The notes under the pieces: generated by a model
Database searches by the model: none
What the model was told of the DNA's origin: nothing
The model's input: the letters and a program-made list of their open reading frames with translations, nothing else
In this document: piece after piece, positions 1 through 8,378 of the stretch
Numbering within the stretch: position 1 is the first letter of the stretch
Layout: every line of letters begins with the position of its first letter
Made by a program: the position numbers and the translations under genes
Assembly (NCBI GenBank): GCA_040766655.1
Contig: JAXGQB010000007.1
Location: 186,001-250,000, forward strand
Source: JALOOB01 sp040766655
GTDB lineage: Bacteria > Chloroflexota > Anaerolineae > CG2-30-64-16
Reading direction: 5' to 3'
Length of the DNA stretch: 64,000 nucleotides

Positions 1-59
1 GAGCGGCTGAATAGGCGCCAGGCGCCCGGTCTCCGGGACGGAGTGTGCCAGGCAGAACC

Positions 60-1595
60 ATGGCCAACAAACTGACAGACGCACAAATCGAAGCAATCAC
101 GCGGCGGATGGAGGACCGGGCAGGCCAGCGCGTGCCGCGGCAGCCGCGTTCGTCCGGCGAACGACCAGCCGGCGCATCGCCCGCAGACGCCACCGGTCGG
201 GAGCCGAACGTTCGGGAGCCGAACGTTCGGGAGCCGAACCGCCGGGCGACGAACGGGCAGGCGCCGGCGGGACGAGACGGCATCTACGCTGACCTGGACT
301 CGGCCGTCGCAGCTGCGCAGCGCGGATTTCGCGCGCTGGATGCCCTCACGATCGAGAAGCGGGTCGCGCTCATCGACGCGATGCGGGCCACCATGCGTGC
401 AAACGCAGAGCTGCTGGCCCGCATGGCCCATGAGGAGACCGGACTCGGCCGCGTCGAGGACAAGATCAGGAAGAACCATCTGGTCATCGACAAATCGCCC
501 GGCCCAGAGATCCTCCAGCCCTCCGCATGGACCGGCGATCGCGGCCTGACGCTGGTCGAGCGCGCACCCTATGGCGTCTTCGGCGTCATCACGCCCAGCA
601 CCAATCCGACTTCCACGATCATCAACAACGCCATCGGCCTCGTCGCGGCGGGAAACTCGGCCGTGGTCAACGTGCACCCCGGTGCGAAGCGCGTCTCTGC
701 CTACCAGATACAGCTTCTGAACCGGGCGATCGTGCACGCCGGCGGACCGCCCGACGTCCTGACTGCGCTGGCCGAGCCCACCGTGGAGACCGCGCAGGCG
801 TTGATGAAGCATCCAGGCATTCGCATCCTGCTCATCACGGGCGGCGGCGCAGTCGTCAGGCTCGCCATGTCTTCGGGCAAGCGCGCCATCTGCGCGGGGC
901 CGGGCAATCCGCCGGTCGTCGTCGACGAGACGGCAGATCTCGACCTTGCCGGACGCGAGATTGTCTTCGGCGCCAGCTTCGACAACAACATCATCTGCGT
1001 GGACGAGAAGGAAATCTTCGCGGTCAGCAGCATCGCGGACAGGCTCAAGGCTGCGATGATCGAGAACGGTGCGGTTGAGCTGCCCTCCTACCGGCTGAAA
1101 GCGCTGGAAAAGCTCGTCTTCGAGGAGCTACCCGGTCCGCGCCAGCATGGCGTGATGCGCAAGAACTGGATCGGCAAGGACGCCGGCGCGATCCTGCGGG
1201 AGCTGGGCATCTCCGCGCCGAACGCTCGCCTCGTCCTGGTCGAAACGCCGGTCGACCACCCGCTCATCTGGACCGAGCAACTCATGCCCGTCATGCCCAT
1301 CGCGCGCGTGCGCAACGTCGACGAGGCCATCGATCTCGCGGTCGAGGCAGAACACGGCTTCGGCCACACCGCCAGCATGTTCAGCCGCAACATCGATGCC
1401 CTCAGCCGCATGGCGCGTCTGATCAACACCAGCATCTTTATCAAGAACGGACCCAACCTTGCCGGACTGGGCTACGGCGGAGAGGGCTTCACCAGCTTCT
1501 CGATCGCCAGCCCCACGGGCGAAGGACTGACCAACGCCCTGACTTTCACACGGATCCGCCGCTGCACGATGGTGGACCATTTCCGGATCGTATAA
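60..1595 (+). CDS. CoA-acylating aldehyde dehydrogenase of a bacterial microcompartment
   Basis: Oxidises an aldehyde to acyl-CoA with NAD and CoA, probably inside a protein shell (EutE/PduP family). The catalytic Cys is about residue 313, in NIICVDEKE, where family members have a Cys-x-x-Glu-Lys-Glu core. The first ~20 residues (LTDAQIEAITRRMEDRAG) form a short amphipathic helix, followed by a Pro/Arg/Asn-rich linker of about 60 residues. That layout is typical of an encapsulation peptide. An in-frame GTG lies 15 nt upstream, but ATG at 60 directly starts the helix and is preferred. A shell protein gene follows 62 bp downstream, supporting a microcompartment role. The aldehyde substrate cannot be told from this window, because the signature enzyme would lie to the left. 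Confidence 0.88.
   Translation: MANKLTDAQIEAITRRMEDRAGQRVPRQPRSSGERPAGASPADATGREPNVREPNVREPNRRATNGQAPAGRDGIYADLDSAVAAAQRGFRALDALTIEKRVALIDAMRATMRANAELLARMAHEETGLGRVEDKIRKNHLVIDKSPGPEILQPSAWTGDRGLTLVERAPYGVFGVITPSTNPTSTIINNAIGLVAAGNSAVVNVHPGAKRVSAYQIQLLNRAIVHAGGPPDVLTALAEPTVETAQALMKHPGIRILLITGGGAVVRLAMSSGKRAICAGPGNPPVVVDETADLDLAGREIVFGASFDNNIICVDEKEIFAVSSIADRLKAAMIENGAVELPSYRLKALEKLVFEELPGPRQHGVMRKNWIGKDAGAILRELGISAPNARLVLVETPVDHPLIWTEQLMPVMPIARVRNVDEAIDLAVEAEHGFGHTASMFSRNIDALSRMARLINTSIFIKNGPNLAGLGYGGEGFTSFSIASPTGEGLTNALTFTRIRRCTMVDHFRIV
198..239 (+). repeat. 15-bp in-frame tandem repeat in the aldehyde dehydrogenase linker
   Basis: Two full copies and one partial copy of a 15-bp unit encode Arg-Glu-Pro-Asn-Val three times. 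The repeat sits in the linker between the encapsulation helix and the catalytic domain, so copy-number change would alter linker length without breaking the frame. Confidence 0.8.
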
Positions 1596-1657
1596 ACGGA
1601 TCGCAAGGGGACGATGTTCGGCGCCTCCTGCTGCGCTCCTGACGTGGAGAAGCTCGG

Positions 1658-2257
1658 ATGACCCTGACCCAGCCGGCGCTCGCGCTGATTGAATTTGACT
1701 CCATCGCCGCAGGCATCGAGGCGGGAGATGCGATGGCGAAGAAGGCGCCCGTCGCGCACATCATCGCGGGCACCGTCCATCGCGGCAAATATCTCGTGCT
1801 GGTCGCGGGCGCCGTCGCCGATGTCGAGGAGTCGTACCGTGCAGGACTGGCCGCCGGCGCAAGTACAGTCGTGGACTCGGTGCTGCTGCCCGGGGTGCAC
1901 CCCGATGTGGTGGATGCCGTGTCGACGCAGCGACGGCCGGAGCCGATCGACGCGCTCGGCGTGGTCGAGACACGCACCGTCGCTGCAGCGATTGCAGCGG
2001 CAGATGCGGGCATCAAGGGTGCTGAGGTCAACCTGTTGGAGGTCCGCCTTGCAGACGGCCTGGGGGGGCGCGGGCTGGTCCTGTTTTCCGGGCTGGTGCA
2101 CGATGTGGAGGCGGCGGTACGCCTGGGGACCGACGTCATCTCAGGAACGTCATCCCTGCTTCACGCAGTGGTCATCCCCCGGTTGCACCCCGAGATGGCG
2201 GACAATCTCCTGAGAGATACACGCTGGCGCCCGCACGCTGTCTCCCTGAGAAGCTGA
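1658..2257 (+). CDS. Tandem BMC-domain shell protein (BMC-T type)
   Basis: Structural protein of a microcompartment shell. Its 199 residues contain two BMC folds in tandem, about 7-88 and 98-190. Both end in similar motifs (LLPGVHPDVVDAV and VIPRLHPEMADNL), so it should form a pseudo-hexameric trimer, as PduT or EutL do. I see no conserved Cys that would mark a PduT-like Fe-S pore. It lies 62 bp after the aldehyde dehydrogenase and is probably cotranscribed with it. It is the last recognisable microcompartment gene; the genes that follow are ordinary metabolic genes. No single-domain BMC-H gene is in view, so the rest of the locus must lie to the left. Confidence 0.88.
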   Translation: MTLTQPALALIEFDSIAAGIEAGDAMAKKAPVAHIIAGTVHRGKYLVLVAGAVADVEESYRAGLAAGASTVVDSVLLPGVHPDVVDAVSTQRRPEPIDALGVVETRTVAAAIAAADAGIKGAEVNLLEVRLADGLGGRGLVLFSGLVHDVEAAVRLGTDVISGTSSLLHAVVIPRLHPEMADNLLRDTRWRPHAVSLRS

Positions 2258-2318
2258 TCGGATCGGGCGCCGAGACAACGGCGACAGGTTACGATATCAT
2301 GCGATTGAGGCCACGACT

Positions 2319-3095
2319 ATGACCAAAGCATCCAACCCCGTTATATCGGCCATCCACGAACACGGATCGGTGCGGCGCTATCTGCCCGACCCGGTGCCGG
2401 CGGACCACATCGAGGCGATCGTGGCCGCGGCCCAACGCGCTTCGACCTCGTCGAACCTACAGGCCTGGTCAGTCGTCGCGGTGGCGGACCCGGCAAAGCG
2501 GGAGAAGCTGGCCGAGCTGTGCGGTGACCAGGGGCACATCGCACAGGCCCCCGTCTTTCTGGCGTGGTGTGCCGACCTTGCACGGCTGGACCGGGTCTGC
2601 GAGTTGCGCGGCTACCGGCAGAGCACCGACTACCTGGAGAGCTTCCTCGTTGCCGCCATCGATGCCGCCATCGCTGCGCAGAACGCGGCGGTCGCGGCGG
2701 AATCGCTCGGCCTCGGCATCTGCTACATCGGAGCCATCCGCAACGACCCACACGCGGTCGTCGAGTTGCTCGAACTGCCGGCATTGACATTCCCGGTCAC
2801 CGGGATGACGGTCGGTTGGCCAGCGATCGACCCGCCCCTGCGTCCCAGGCTGGCACTCGACGCGGTCCTGCACCGGGAGCACTACGATATCACGCGGCGC
2901 GACCAACTACTTCACGACTATGACCAGGCAATGATCGCAACCGGCATCTACCAGGGTCGCCAGGTCCCCGTCCCTGACAAGCCCGATCTCATGGAGGACT
3001 ACGGCTGGCTCGAGCACACTGCGCGGCGCGTCGCACAGCCGGCTCGGACCGCCTTGCGCGAGGAAGTGGAAGGCCAGGGGTTCGGCCTTCGTTGA
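2319..3095 (+). CDS. NfsA-like NADPH:flavin nitroreductase family oxidoreductase
   Basis: An FMN-dependent reductase of the NfsA/FRP branch of the nitroreductase family. The N-terminus has the usual FMN-phosphate contact pattern, with HGSVRRYLPDPVP followed by a Ser/Thr-Ser-Asn stretch (RASTSSNLQAW). ESLGLGICYIGAIRND is the conserved mid-domain segment, and the C-terminal arm (LHDYDQAM) is as in NfsA homologues. The length of 258 residues fits the family. It stands 61 bp after the shell protein gene and may be read from the same transcript or from its own weak promoter. The physiological substrate is unknown. A role in the microcompartment pathway is possible but not shown. Confidence 0.82.
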   Translation: MTKASNPVISAIHEHGSVRRYLPDPVPADHIEAIVAAAQRASTSSNLQAWSVVAVADPAKREKLAELCGDQGHIAQAPVFLAWCADLARLDRVCELRGYRQSTDYLESFLVAAIDAAIAAQNAAVAAESLGLGICYIGAIRNDPHAVVELLELPALTFPVTGMTVGWPAIDPPLRPRLALDAVLHREHYDITRRDQLLHDYDQAMIATGIYQGRQVPVPDKPDLMEDYGWLEHTARRVAQPARTALREEVEGQGFGLR

Positions 3096-3130
3096 TCAAG
3101 CGAGCCATTTGACCGAAGGGAGCATCTGCG

Positions 3131-4324
3131 ATGAAGCAGCAGGACAACGACGTCGTGATCATCGGCGCAGCCCGGACTGCGATCGGCAAGTTCCAGGGCT
3201 CGCTGAGCAATGTGCCCGCCCCGCATCTGGGCGGCATCGCCATCCAGGCCGCGGTAGAACGCGCGCAGATCGACCCCAACGCGATCTGCGAGGTCTTCAT
3301 GGGCAATGTCGTCCAGGCAGGAGAGGGCCAGGCGCCTGCCCGGCAGGCCGCTCTGAAGGCCGGCCTTCCCCCCGAAGTGGGAGCCACGACCATCAATAAG
3401 GTGTGTGGATCCGGACTGCAGTCCGTGATGCTGGCCGCAGCCAACATCCGGGCCGGCGTGGGCGACCTGTATGTCGCCGGGGGCATGGAGAGCATGAACC
3501 TGGCCCCCTACCTGTTGACCCGCGCCCGAACGGGGTATCGCCTCGGCAACGGCGAATTGATCGATGCCGTCATCCTCGACGGCCTCTGGGACCCGTACGA
3601 GCAAAAACACATGGGCGAATTTGCGGAGTGGACCGCGGAAACCTACGGCATCAGCCGCCAGGATCAGGATGACTTTGCGCTCACGAGCCATCAGCGCGCG
3701 ATCGCGGCCATCGACCAGGGCCACTTCAAGGATGAGATCGCTCCGGTGCCCATCCCCCAGCGCAAGGGGCCGCCGACTCCCTTCGATACGGACGAGGGCC
3801 CGCGGCGCGACACAGCCGCGCACATCCTCGCCGGCTTGAAGCCCGCGTTTCGGCCGGGCGGCACGGTGACGGCGGGCAACGCGCCCGGCATCACGGACGG
3901 CGCTGCGGCAGTCATCGTGGCGCAGCGCTCATTCGCCCAATCGAACGGTCACAAACCAATTGCCCGTGTTGTTGGCTATGCGCAGGGGCGCGCGAAACCA
4001 CACGAGGTGTTCATCGCGCCCGTCCTCGCCGTCCGGCGTCTGTGCGAATCGATCGGCTGCAAACCTGCCGACTTCGACCTGATCGAGCTGAACGAGGCCT
4101 TCGCGGCCCAGTCGCTGCAAAACATCCGCGCACTGGAGCTGGACATGGCCAGGGTGAACGTGCACGGGGGCGCGATCGCGCTGGGACACCCCATCGGCGC
4201 CAGCGGTGCGCGGGTGCTGACGACCCTGCTCTATGCCATGCGGCAACGCCAGGCGCAGTTTGGGCTGGCGGCCCTCTGCCTGGGCGGCGGCGAGGCCGTC
4301 GCAATGGCGGTAGAGATGGAGTAA
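3131..4324 (+). CDS. Acetyl-CoA C-acetyltransferase (thiolase)
   Basis: Condenses two acetyl-CoA or cleaves 3-ketoacyl-CoA. Its 397 residues match the family length. The nucleophilic Cys92 is in INKVCGSGLQS, His353 in GGAIALGHPIGASG, and the proton-transferring Cys383 in CLGGGEA, so all three catalytic elements are present. The last motif reads GGGEAV where GGGQGxA is usual, a small departure. It follows the nitroreductase by 35 bp in the same direction. A PhaR-like polyester regulator lies 60 kb away at the window edge, so a role in polyhydroxybutyrate synthesis is conceivable, but fatty acid or ketone metabolism is equally likely. Confidence 0.92.
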   Translation: MKQQDNDVVIIGAARTAIGKFQGSLSNVPAPHLGGIAIQAAVERAQIDPNAICEVFMGNVVQAGEGQAPARQAALKAGLPPEVGATTINKVCGSGLQSVMLAAANIRAGVGDLYVAGGMESMNLAPYLLTRARTGYRLGNGELIDAVILDGLWDPYEQKHMGEFAEWTAETYGISRQDQDDFALTSHQRAIAAIDQGHFKDEIAPVPIPQRKGPPTPFDTDEGPRRDTAAHILAGLKPAFRPGGTVTAGNAPGITDGAAAVIVAQRSFAQSNGHKPIARVVGYAQGRAKPHEVFIAPVLAVRRLCESIGCKPADFDLIELNEAFAAQSLQNIRALELDMARVNVHGGAIALGHPIGASGARVLTTLLYAMRQRQAQFGLAALCLGGGEAVAMAVEME

Positions 4325-4403
4325 CCCGGCCAAACCAACCCCCTTCCGTCCAGCAGCAGACTCGGAAGGGGGAAGTCGCCGGCAAAGCGTAAGGAAGCGC
4401 CAC

Positions 4404-5462
4404 ATGTCAAAAGAGCCAAGATTGACCCTCGCCCAGATCGAAGCAATGCGCCCCGGCGCGCGCACCGCGGTGCGCACCTGCATGGGAGTGCGCGCTCAGG
4501 ATCGCGTCTTCGTCCTCACGGATCGGGCAACCAGCGCCATCGGCCGTCTGATCAGCGAAGAAGCCGCCGATGCCGGCGCGCAGACCATCGTAGGAGAACT
4601 GGAGCAATTCGGCCTCCGCCCGATGACCGAATTTCAGAGCAACCTGCGCGGCGAGCTCCGCGCCTTCAGCCCGACGGTCACGTTCTATGCCGCGTCCAGC
4701 CAGCCCGGCGAGCTGCCGTTTCGCATGCAGCTGCGCGTCTTTCTACTCGAGGAACTCAAGGTGCGCCACGCGCACATGCCGGGCGTGACGCAGCAGTTGA
4801 TGCTCGAAGGCATGCGGGCTGACTACAAGATCGTCGCCGCGCTGACGCGCGCGGTGTATGACCTCGGACGAGAGACTCGCACCATCGAAGTCACCACGCC
4901 CGACGGCACGAACCTCATAGCGAAGATCAGTCCAGATCTCCGATGGGTTCCGTCCACGGGCATCTACCACGAGCAGGGCCAATGGGGCAACCTTCCCGAA
5001 GGCGAGTCCTTTACCTGCCCCGAGACGCTGGATGGCGTGCTGGTCGCACACGTGCTGGGCGACTACTTCAGTGAGAAGTACGGCGTGCTGGAGCAGCCAG
5101 TCATCTTCCACCTCAGCGACGGCCGGGTGACGGCGGTCGAATGTGCGCGGGCCGACATCGCCCTGGAGATCACGGATTACCTTGATTCCTCGGAGAACGG
5201 TCGTCGCGCGGGCGAATTTGCCATCGGCACGAACATCGGCCTCAAGCGCCTCACCGGAAACCTGCTGCAGGATGAGAAGCTGCCGGGAATCCACGTGGCG
5301 TTCGGCAATCCCTATCCACATGAGACGGGCGCCGATTGGACCAGCAGCGTCCATGTCGACGTGATTCCGGTTCAGTGCACCATCGTGATGGATGGCCAGA
5401 CGGTCATGCAGGATGGCCGGTTCAACTACGACCTGCTCGGCGTCTCACCAAGCGGCCGCTGA
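4404..5462 (+). CDS. M29-type aminopeptidase family protein
   Basis: A metal-dependent exopeptidase-like protein of 352 residues. The C-terminal half has the M29 metal-site pattern: Glu in AGEFAIGTN, Glu in LLQDEKLPG, His in GIHVAFGN, and His and Asp in SSVHVDVI. The fold is shared with 2,5-dihydroxypyridine dioxygenase (NicX-like) proteins, so dioxygenase activity is an alternative. ATG 4404 has a purine-rich SD (AAGGAAG) 8 nt upstream. It follows the thiolase by 79 bp. No signal peptide is visible, so it should be cytoplasmic. The substrate is unknown. Confidence 0.72.
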   Translation: MSKEPRLTLAQIEAMRPGARTAVRTCMGVRAQDRVFVLTDRATSAIGRLISEEAADAGAQTIVGELEQFGLRPMTEFQSNLRGELRAFSPTVTFYAASSQPGELPFRMQLRVFLLEELKVRHAHMPGVTQQLMLEGMRADYKIVAALTRAVYDLGRETRTIEVTTPDGTNLIAKISPDLRWVPSTGIYHEQGQWGNLPEGESFTCPETLDGVLVAHVLGDYFSEKYGVLEQPVIFHLSDGRVTAVECARADIALEITDYLDSSENGRRAGEFAIGTNIGLKRLTGNLLQDEKLPGIHVAFGNPYPHETGADWTSSVHVDVIPVQCTIVMDGQTVMQDGRFNYDLLGVSPSGR

Positions 5463-5502
5463 GACGATAACCGGCTTTGCGAACCATCGAAGCCCGCCTT
5501 TC

Positions 5503-5531
5503 TTGACCAGAAGGGCGCCTGCATCTATACT
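5503..5531 (+). promoter_or_regulatory. Sigma-70-type promoter for the MFS gene
   Basis: TTGACC, 17-bp spacer, TATACT. Transcription would start near 5538, just before a 7-bp GC hairpin (5540-5558) in the leader of the MFS gene. Confidence 0.7.
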
Positions 5532-5580
5532 CGGTCCCTGGCGGCCTTCACGGCCGCCATATCTTTGTGACCAGTAGCAT

Positions 5581-6894
5581 ATGACCGAAAAGACGCAGCC
5601 AGTCCGGAAGCGCAGGCTCGACCTGCGGATGAACACCCAGGTCGACGAGTTCCTGGCCGGCCCCTATGAACCGGAGACGGACTCAAGGCCCGGGAGCCGG
5701 CGCGGCCGCCACCTGTTCTGGGCTGACGGCCTGGTCTCCAACACCTCCGAGTCGTTCATCCTCAACTTCACGAACCCGTTCGCGCTGGCGCTCGGCGCGA
5801 CGAACGCGCAGATGGGCATCATGAGCAGCCTGGCCAACCTGGCTGCGGCGCTGGCGCTTCTGCCGGGAGCCAGGCTGGACGAGCGCGTCCAGAGCCGGCG
5901 GCGCATCGTCGTCGCCACCAGCGTCATCCATCGGCTGTTGCTCATCGCCATCGCCATGCTACCGCTCCTGTTCGGAGAGGCCGCGATCTACGTGTTCATG
6001 GCGCTTGTCGCGGTGCGCGGCTTCTTCTCACAACTGGGCTACCCTGCCTGGTCCGCGTTCACCGCCGACCTGGTGCCGCCGCGCATCCGCGGGCGCTATT
6101 TCGGCTCCAGGAACATCGGCCTTGGCCTGGCCGCGCTGATCGCCACCCCGCTAGCTGGCCGCCTGGCGGAGTCGATCGGCCTGCCCGGCGGCTACCAGGT
6201 CAGCTTCGTCCTGGCCGCGTTCATCGGCTTGGGCGCCACGATCATCTTCAGCCGCATTCCGGACCCCCCGCGCTCCTACTCGCCGCCAACCGAGGTCGCT
6301 GCGGAGACACAGCCGATCCTCGACCTGCTGCGGTCGCATCCGCGCTTTGCCGCGTTCAGCGCCGTCGCCGTGCTCTGGAATCTTTCGATCATGGTGGCTG
6401 GTCCATACTTCAGCGTGTACATCGTGCGCGACCTCGGCGCAGGCCCGACACTGATCGGGCTATTGGCTGCGTCGGCCAGCTTGTTCAACATCGTCGGGCA
6501 GCGTATCTGGGGCCAGCTCAACGATCGCAAGGGCCCAGCATGGGTAATGGGCGTCACAGGTCTGCTCATTCCCCTGGTGCCCGCCCTGTACGCGCTGGCG
6601 CCCAACCCGTGGTTCCTGATCGGCGTCGAAGCCATCTCCGGGTTCTGCTGGTCCGGCTACAGCCTGGCCAGCTTCAACCTCATGCTCGGGCTTGCTCCGG
6701 CCGAGCAGCGCGCGCGTTTCTCTGCGGTCTACCAGATCGCCGTCTTCGGCGCTTCGTTCGTCGGCCCACTGATCGGCATGCTCCTGGTGGGGATCTGGGA
6801 CATCAAGCTCCTCTTCTGGGTCTCAGCGATCGGCCGCGTGATCGCATCGATCCTGTTCATGATCACGGTTCGCTCGGGCTCAGCGCGGGAGTGA
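5581..6894 (+). CDS. Major facilitator superfamily transporter
   Basis: Integral membrane carrier of 437 residues with about 12 hydrophobic segments after a charged cytoplasmic N-terminus of ~45 residues. MFS signs include DLVPPRIRGRYFGSRN in the loop between helices 4 and 5 and the repeated WGQLNDRKGP element between helices 8 and 9. PAWSAFTADLVPP resembles a family of uncharacterised bacterial permeases. Substrate and direction of transport cannot be inferred. It has its own promoter at 5503-5531 and is followed by a separate promoter, so it is probably monocistronic. Confidence 0.85.
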   Translation: MTEKTQPVRKRRLDLRMNTQVDEFLAGPYEPETDSRPGSRRGRHLFWADGLVSNTSESFILNFTNPFALALGATNAQMGIMSSLANLAAALALLPGARLDERVQSRRRIVVATSVIHRLLLIAIAMLPLLFGEAAIYVFMALVAVRGFFSQLGYPAWSAFTADLVPPRIRGRYFGSRNIGLGLAALIATPLAGRLAESIGLPGGYQVSFVLAAFIGLGATIIFSRIPDPPRSYSPPTEVAAETQPILDLLRSHPRFAAFSAVAVLWNLSIMVAGPYFSVYIVRDLGAGPTLIGLLAASASLFNIVGQRIWGQLNDRKGPAWVMGVTGLLIPLVPALYALAPNPWFLIGVEAISGFCWSGYSLASFNLMLGLAPAEQRARFSAVYQIAVFGASFVGPLIGMLLVGIWDIKLLFWVSAIGRVIASILFMITVRSGSARE

Positions 6895-6896
6895 TC

Positions 6897-6925
6897 TTGT
6901 CCGGCGCCGTATCTCGTGTTAAGAT
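6897..6925 (+). promoter_or_regulatory. Promoter for the zinc-ribbon/mutY pair
   Basis: TTGTCC, 17-bp spacer, TAAGAT, immediately after the MFS stop codon. It would drive the zinc-ribbon peptide and mutY. Confidence 0.55.
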
Positions 6926-6970
6926 AAATCGTGAACGATACACAAGGACCCGAACGCAAGGAGGTCGCCG

Positions 6971-7177
6971 ATGAACTGCACTCAGTGCGGCCAGTGGAAC
7001 CCCGACGATAAGCGTGTCTGTTGGCGCTGCAACGCCGAGTTGCCGAGGCCCGTCGAGAAGAAACCGAAGAACGCGGTCACCTTCTTCGGCCTGCCCCTCT
7101 GGGGCTGGATCATCATCGTCATGATGTTCCTGCTGCTGATCGCGGGCCAGTGCATCGCGCCGATGCTGGCCGGCTGA
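6971..7177 (+). CDS. Small zinc-ribbon membrane protein
   Basis: A 68-residue protein. The N-terminus has two CxxC knuckles, CTQCGQWNPDDKRVCWRC, which form a zinc ribbon. A basic stretch (VEKKPKNAV) and one transmembrane helix (about residues 42-65, WGWIIIVMMFLLLIAG) follow. The ATG has an AAGGAGG SD 6-7 nt upstream. It probably presents the ribbon in the cytoplasm from the membrane. The stop codon overlaps the beginning of the mutY frame, so the two may be translationally coupled. The function is unknown. Confidence 0.8.
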   Translation: MNCTQCGQWNPDDKRVCWRCNAELPRPVEKKPKNAVTFFGLPLWGWIIIVMMFLLLIAGQCIAPMLAG

Positions 7178-8337
7178 GGGAGCGACCCACGACGCAGCCC
7201 TCCGAGATCCTGGTCGAACGCCTCCTTCATTGGATGGACCGGGCCAGGCGTGACCTGCCCTGGCGCAGGCTTCGCACGCCATACGCCGTGTGGATCTCGG
7301 AAGTCATGCTGCAGCAGACGCAGGTTCCCGCCGTTATCCCCTATTTCGAGCGCTGGCTGGCCCGTTTCCCGGACCCCGTTGCGCTCGCATCCGCCCCGAC
7401 CGATGACGTCCTGAAGGCTTGGGAAGGCCTGGGCTACTACGCGCGTGCGCGCAATCTTCACCGCGCGGCCCAGCAGATCGTCCGAGAGCATGGCGGCGAA
7501 GTGCCCGACAATAGGGCCGCGCTGCTGGCACTTCCAGGCATCGGACGCAGCACCGCAGGCGCGATTCTCAGCCTCGCGTTCGGCCAGGCTGAGCCGATCC
7601 TGGACGGCAACGTGCGCCGTGTGCTCTGCCGGGTCCATGACATCGCCGGGGATCCCCGCGCCCCTGCGGTCGAGGCCAGGCTGTGGCGGCTGGCGGAGGA
7701 CTGGGTCCTGGCCGCCCCCCGGGGACTGGCGGGCACCCTGAACGAAGCACTCATGGAACTGGGCGCGCTGATGTGCACGCCCGATCAGCCGCAGTGCCCC
7801 GCGTGCCCGATCGCCCGGGATTGCCTGGCCCACCGCGAGGGCACAGTTCACCTCCGGCCCTTGCGGCGCCGCAAGCCGCCCACGCCGCATCACGACGTCG
7901 TGGCTGCAGTGATTCCGAACCCCGAGGGCCAGTTACTGCTCGTCCGACGCCACGCCGAGGGGCTCCTGGGAGGGTTGTGGGGATTCCCGGGCGGCATCGT
8001 CGCCCCCGGGGAAGACCACGCCTCAGCGGTGCGACGCGTGGTCGAAGCCCAGGCGGGCATCGCGGTGGCGCCCGAGTCATTCCTCGGCAGCTTCGGCCAC
8101 GCTTACACGCACTTCCGCATCACGCTGCACGCCTGGACCACCGTATGGCTGGAGGGCCAGCCGCAGGCAAGACAGTGCGCCGAGGTCCGGTGGGTCGCCC
8201 TTCAAGCGCTGGCGGATTACGCCATGCCGGTCACCGACCGCCGCGTAGTGCGGCTCTTCCAGAGCGAACACTCCGACCGGGCCGGCCAGTCCAATAGCCA
8301 GATGCGCGAAAGGAATGCCCCGACCCGCGCGCAGTAG
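7150..8337 (+). CDS. mutY: A/G-specific adenine DNA glycosylase
   Basis: Removes adenine mispaired with 8-oxoguanine. The HhH-GPD domain contains SEVMLQQTQV (catalytic Glu) and ILDGNVRRVLCR (catalytic Asp) after the LPGIGRSTAGAIL hairpin. A complete [4Fe-4S] loop follows as Cys-x6-Cys-x2-Cys-x5-Cys (CTPDQPQCPACPIARDC). The C-terminal third is a NUDIX-like 8-oxoG recognition domain (GLLGGLWGFPGG). The start is uncertain: GTG 7150 inside the preceding gene gives a full N-terminus, while the first ATG (7234) would cut into the conserved DLPWR helix. The frame remains open upstream to 7021, but that part overlaps the zinc-ribbon gene. Confidence 0.93.
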   Translation: MHRADAGRLRERPTTQPSEILVERLLHWMDRARRDLPWRRLRTPYAVWISEVMLQQTQVPAVIPYFERWLARFPDPVALASAPTDDVLKAWEGLGYYARARNLHRAAQQIVREHGGEVPDNRAALLALPGIGRSTAGAILSLAFGQAEPILDGNVRRVLCRVHDIAGDPRAPAVEARLWRLAEDWVLAAPRGLAGTLNEALMELGALMCTPDQPQCPACPIARDCLAHREGTVHLRPLRRRKPPTPHHDVVAAVIPNPEGQLLLVRRHAEGLLGGLWGFPGGIVAPGEDHASAVRRVVEAQAGIAVAPESFLGSFGHAYTHFRITLHAWTTVWLEGQPQARQCAEVRWVALQALADYAMPVTDRRVVRLFQSEHSDRAGQSNSQMRERNAPTRAQ

Positions 8338-8378
8338 CGTCCCCCTCTCAGTTGCTCCTTTGGGACTCGGCCTGCGAC

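Noticed and set aside
2319..4324. Nitroreductase and thiolase as microcompartment enzymes
   Set aside because: Neither has a visible encapsulation helix; only their position suggests a link, so no such role was annotated.
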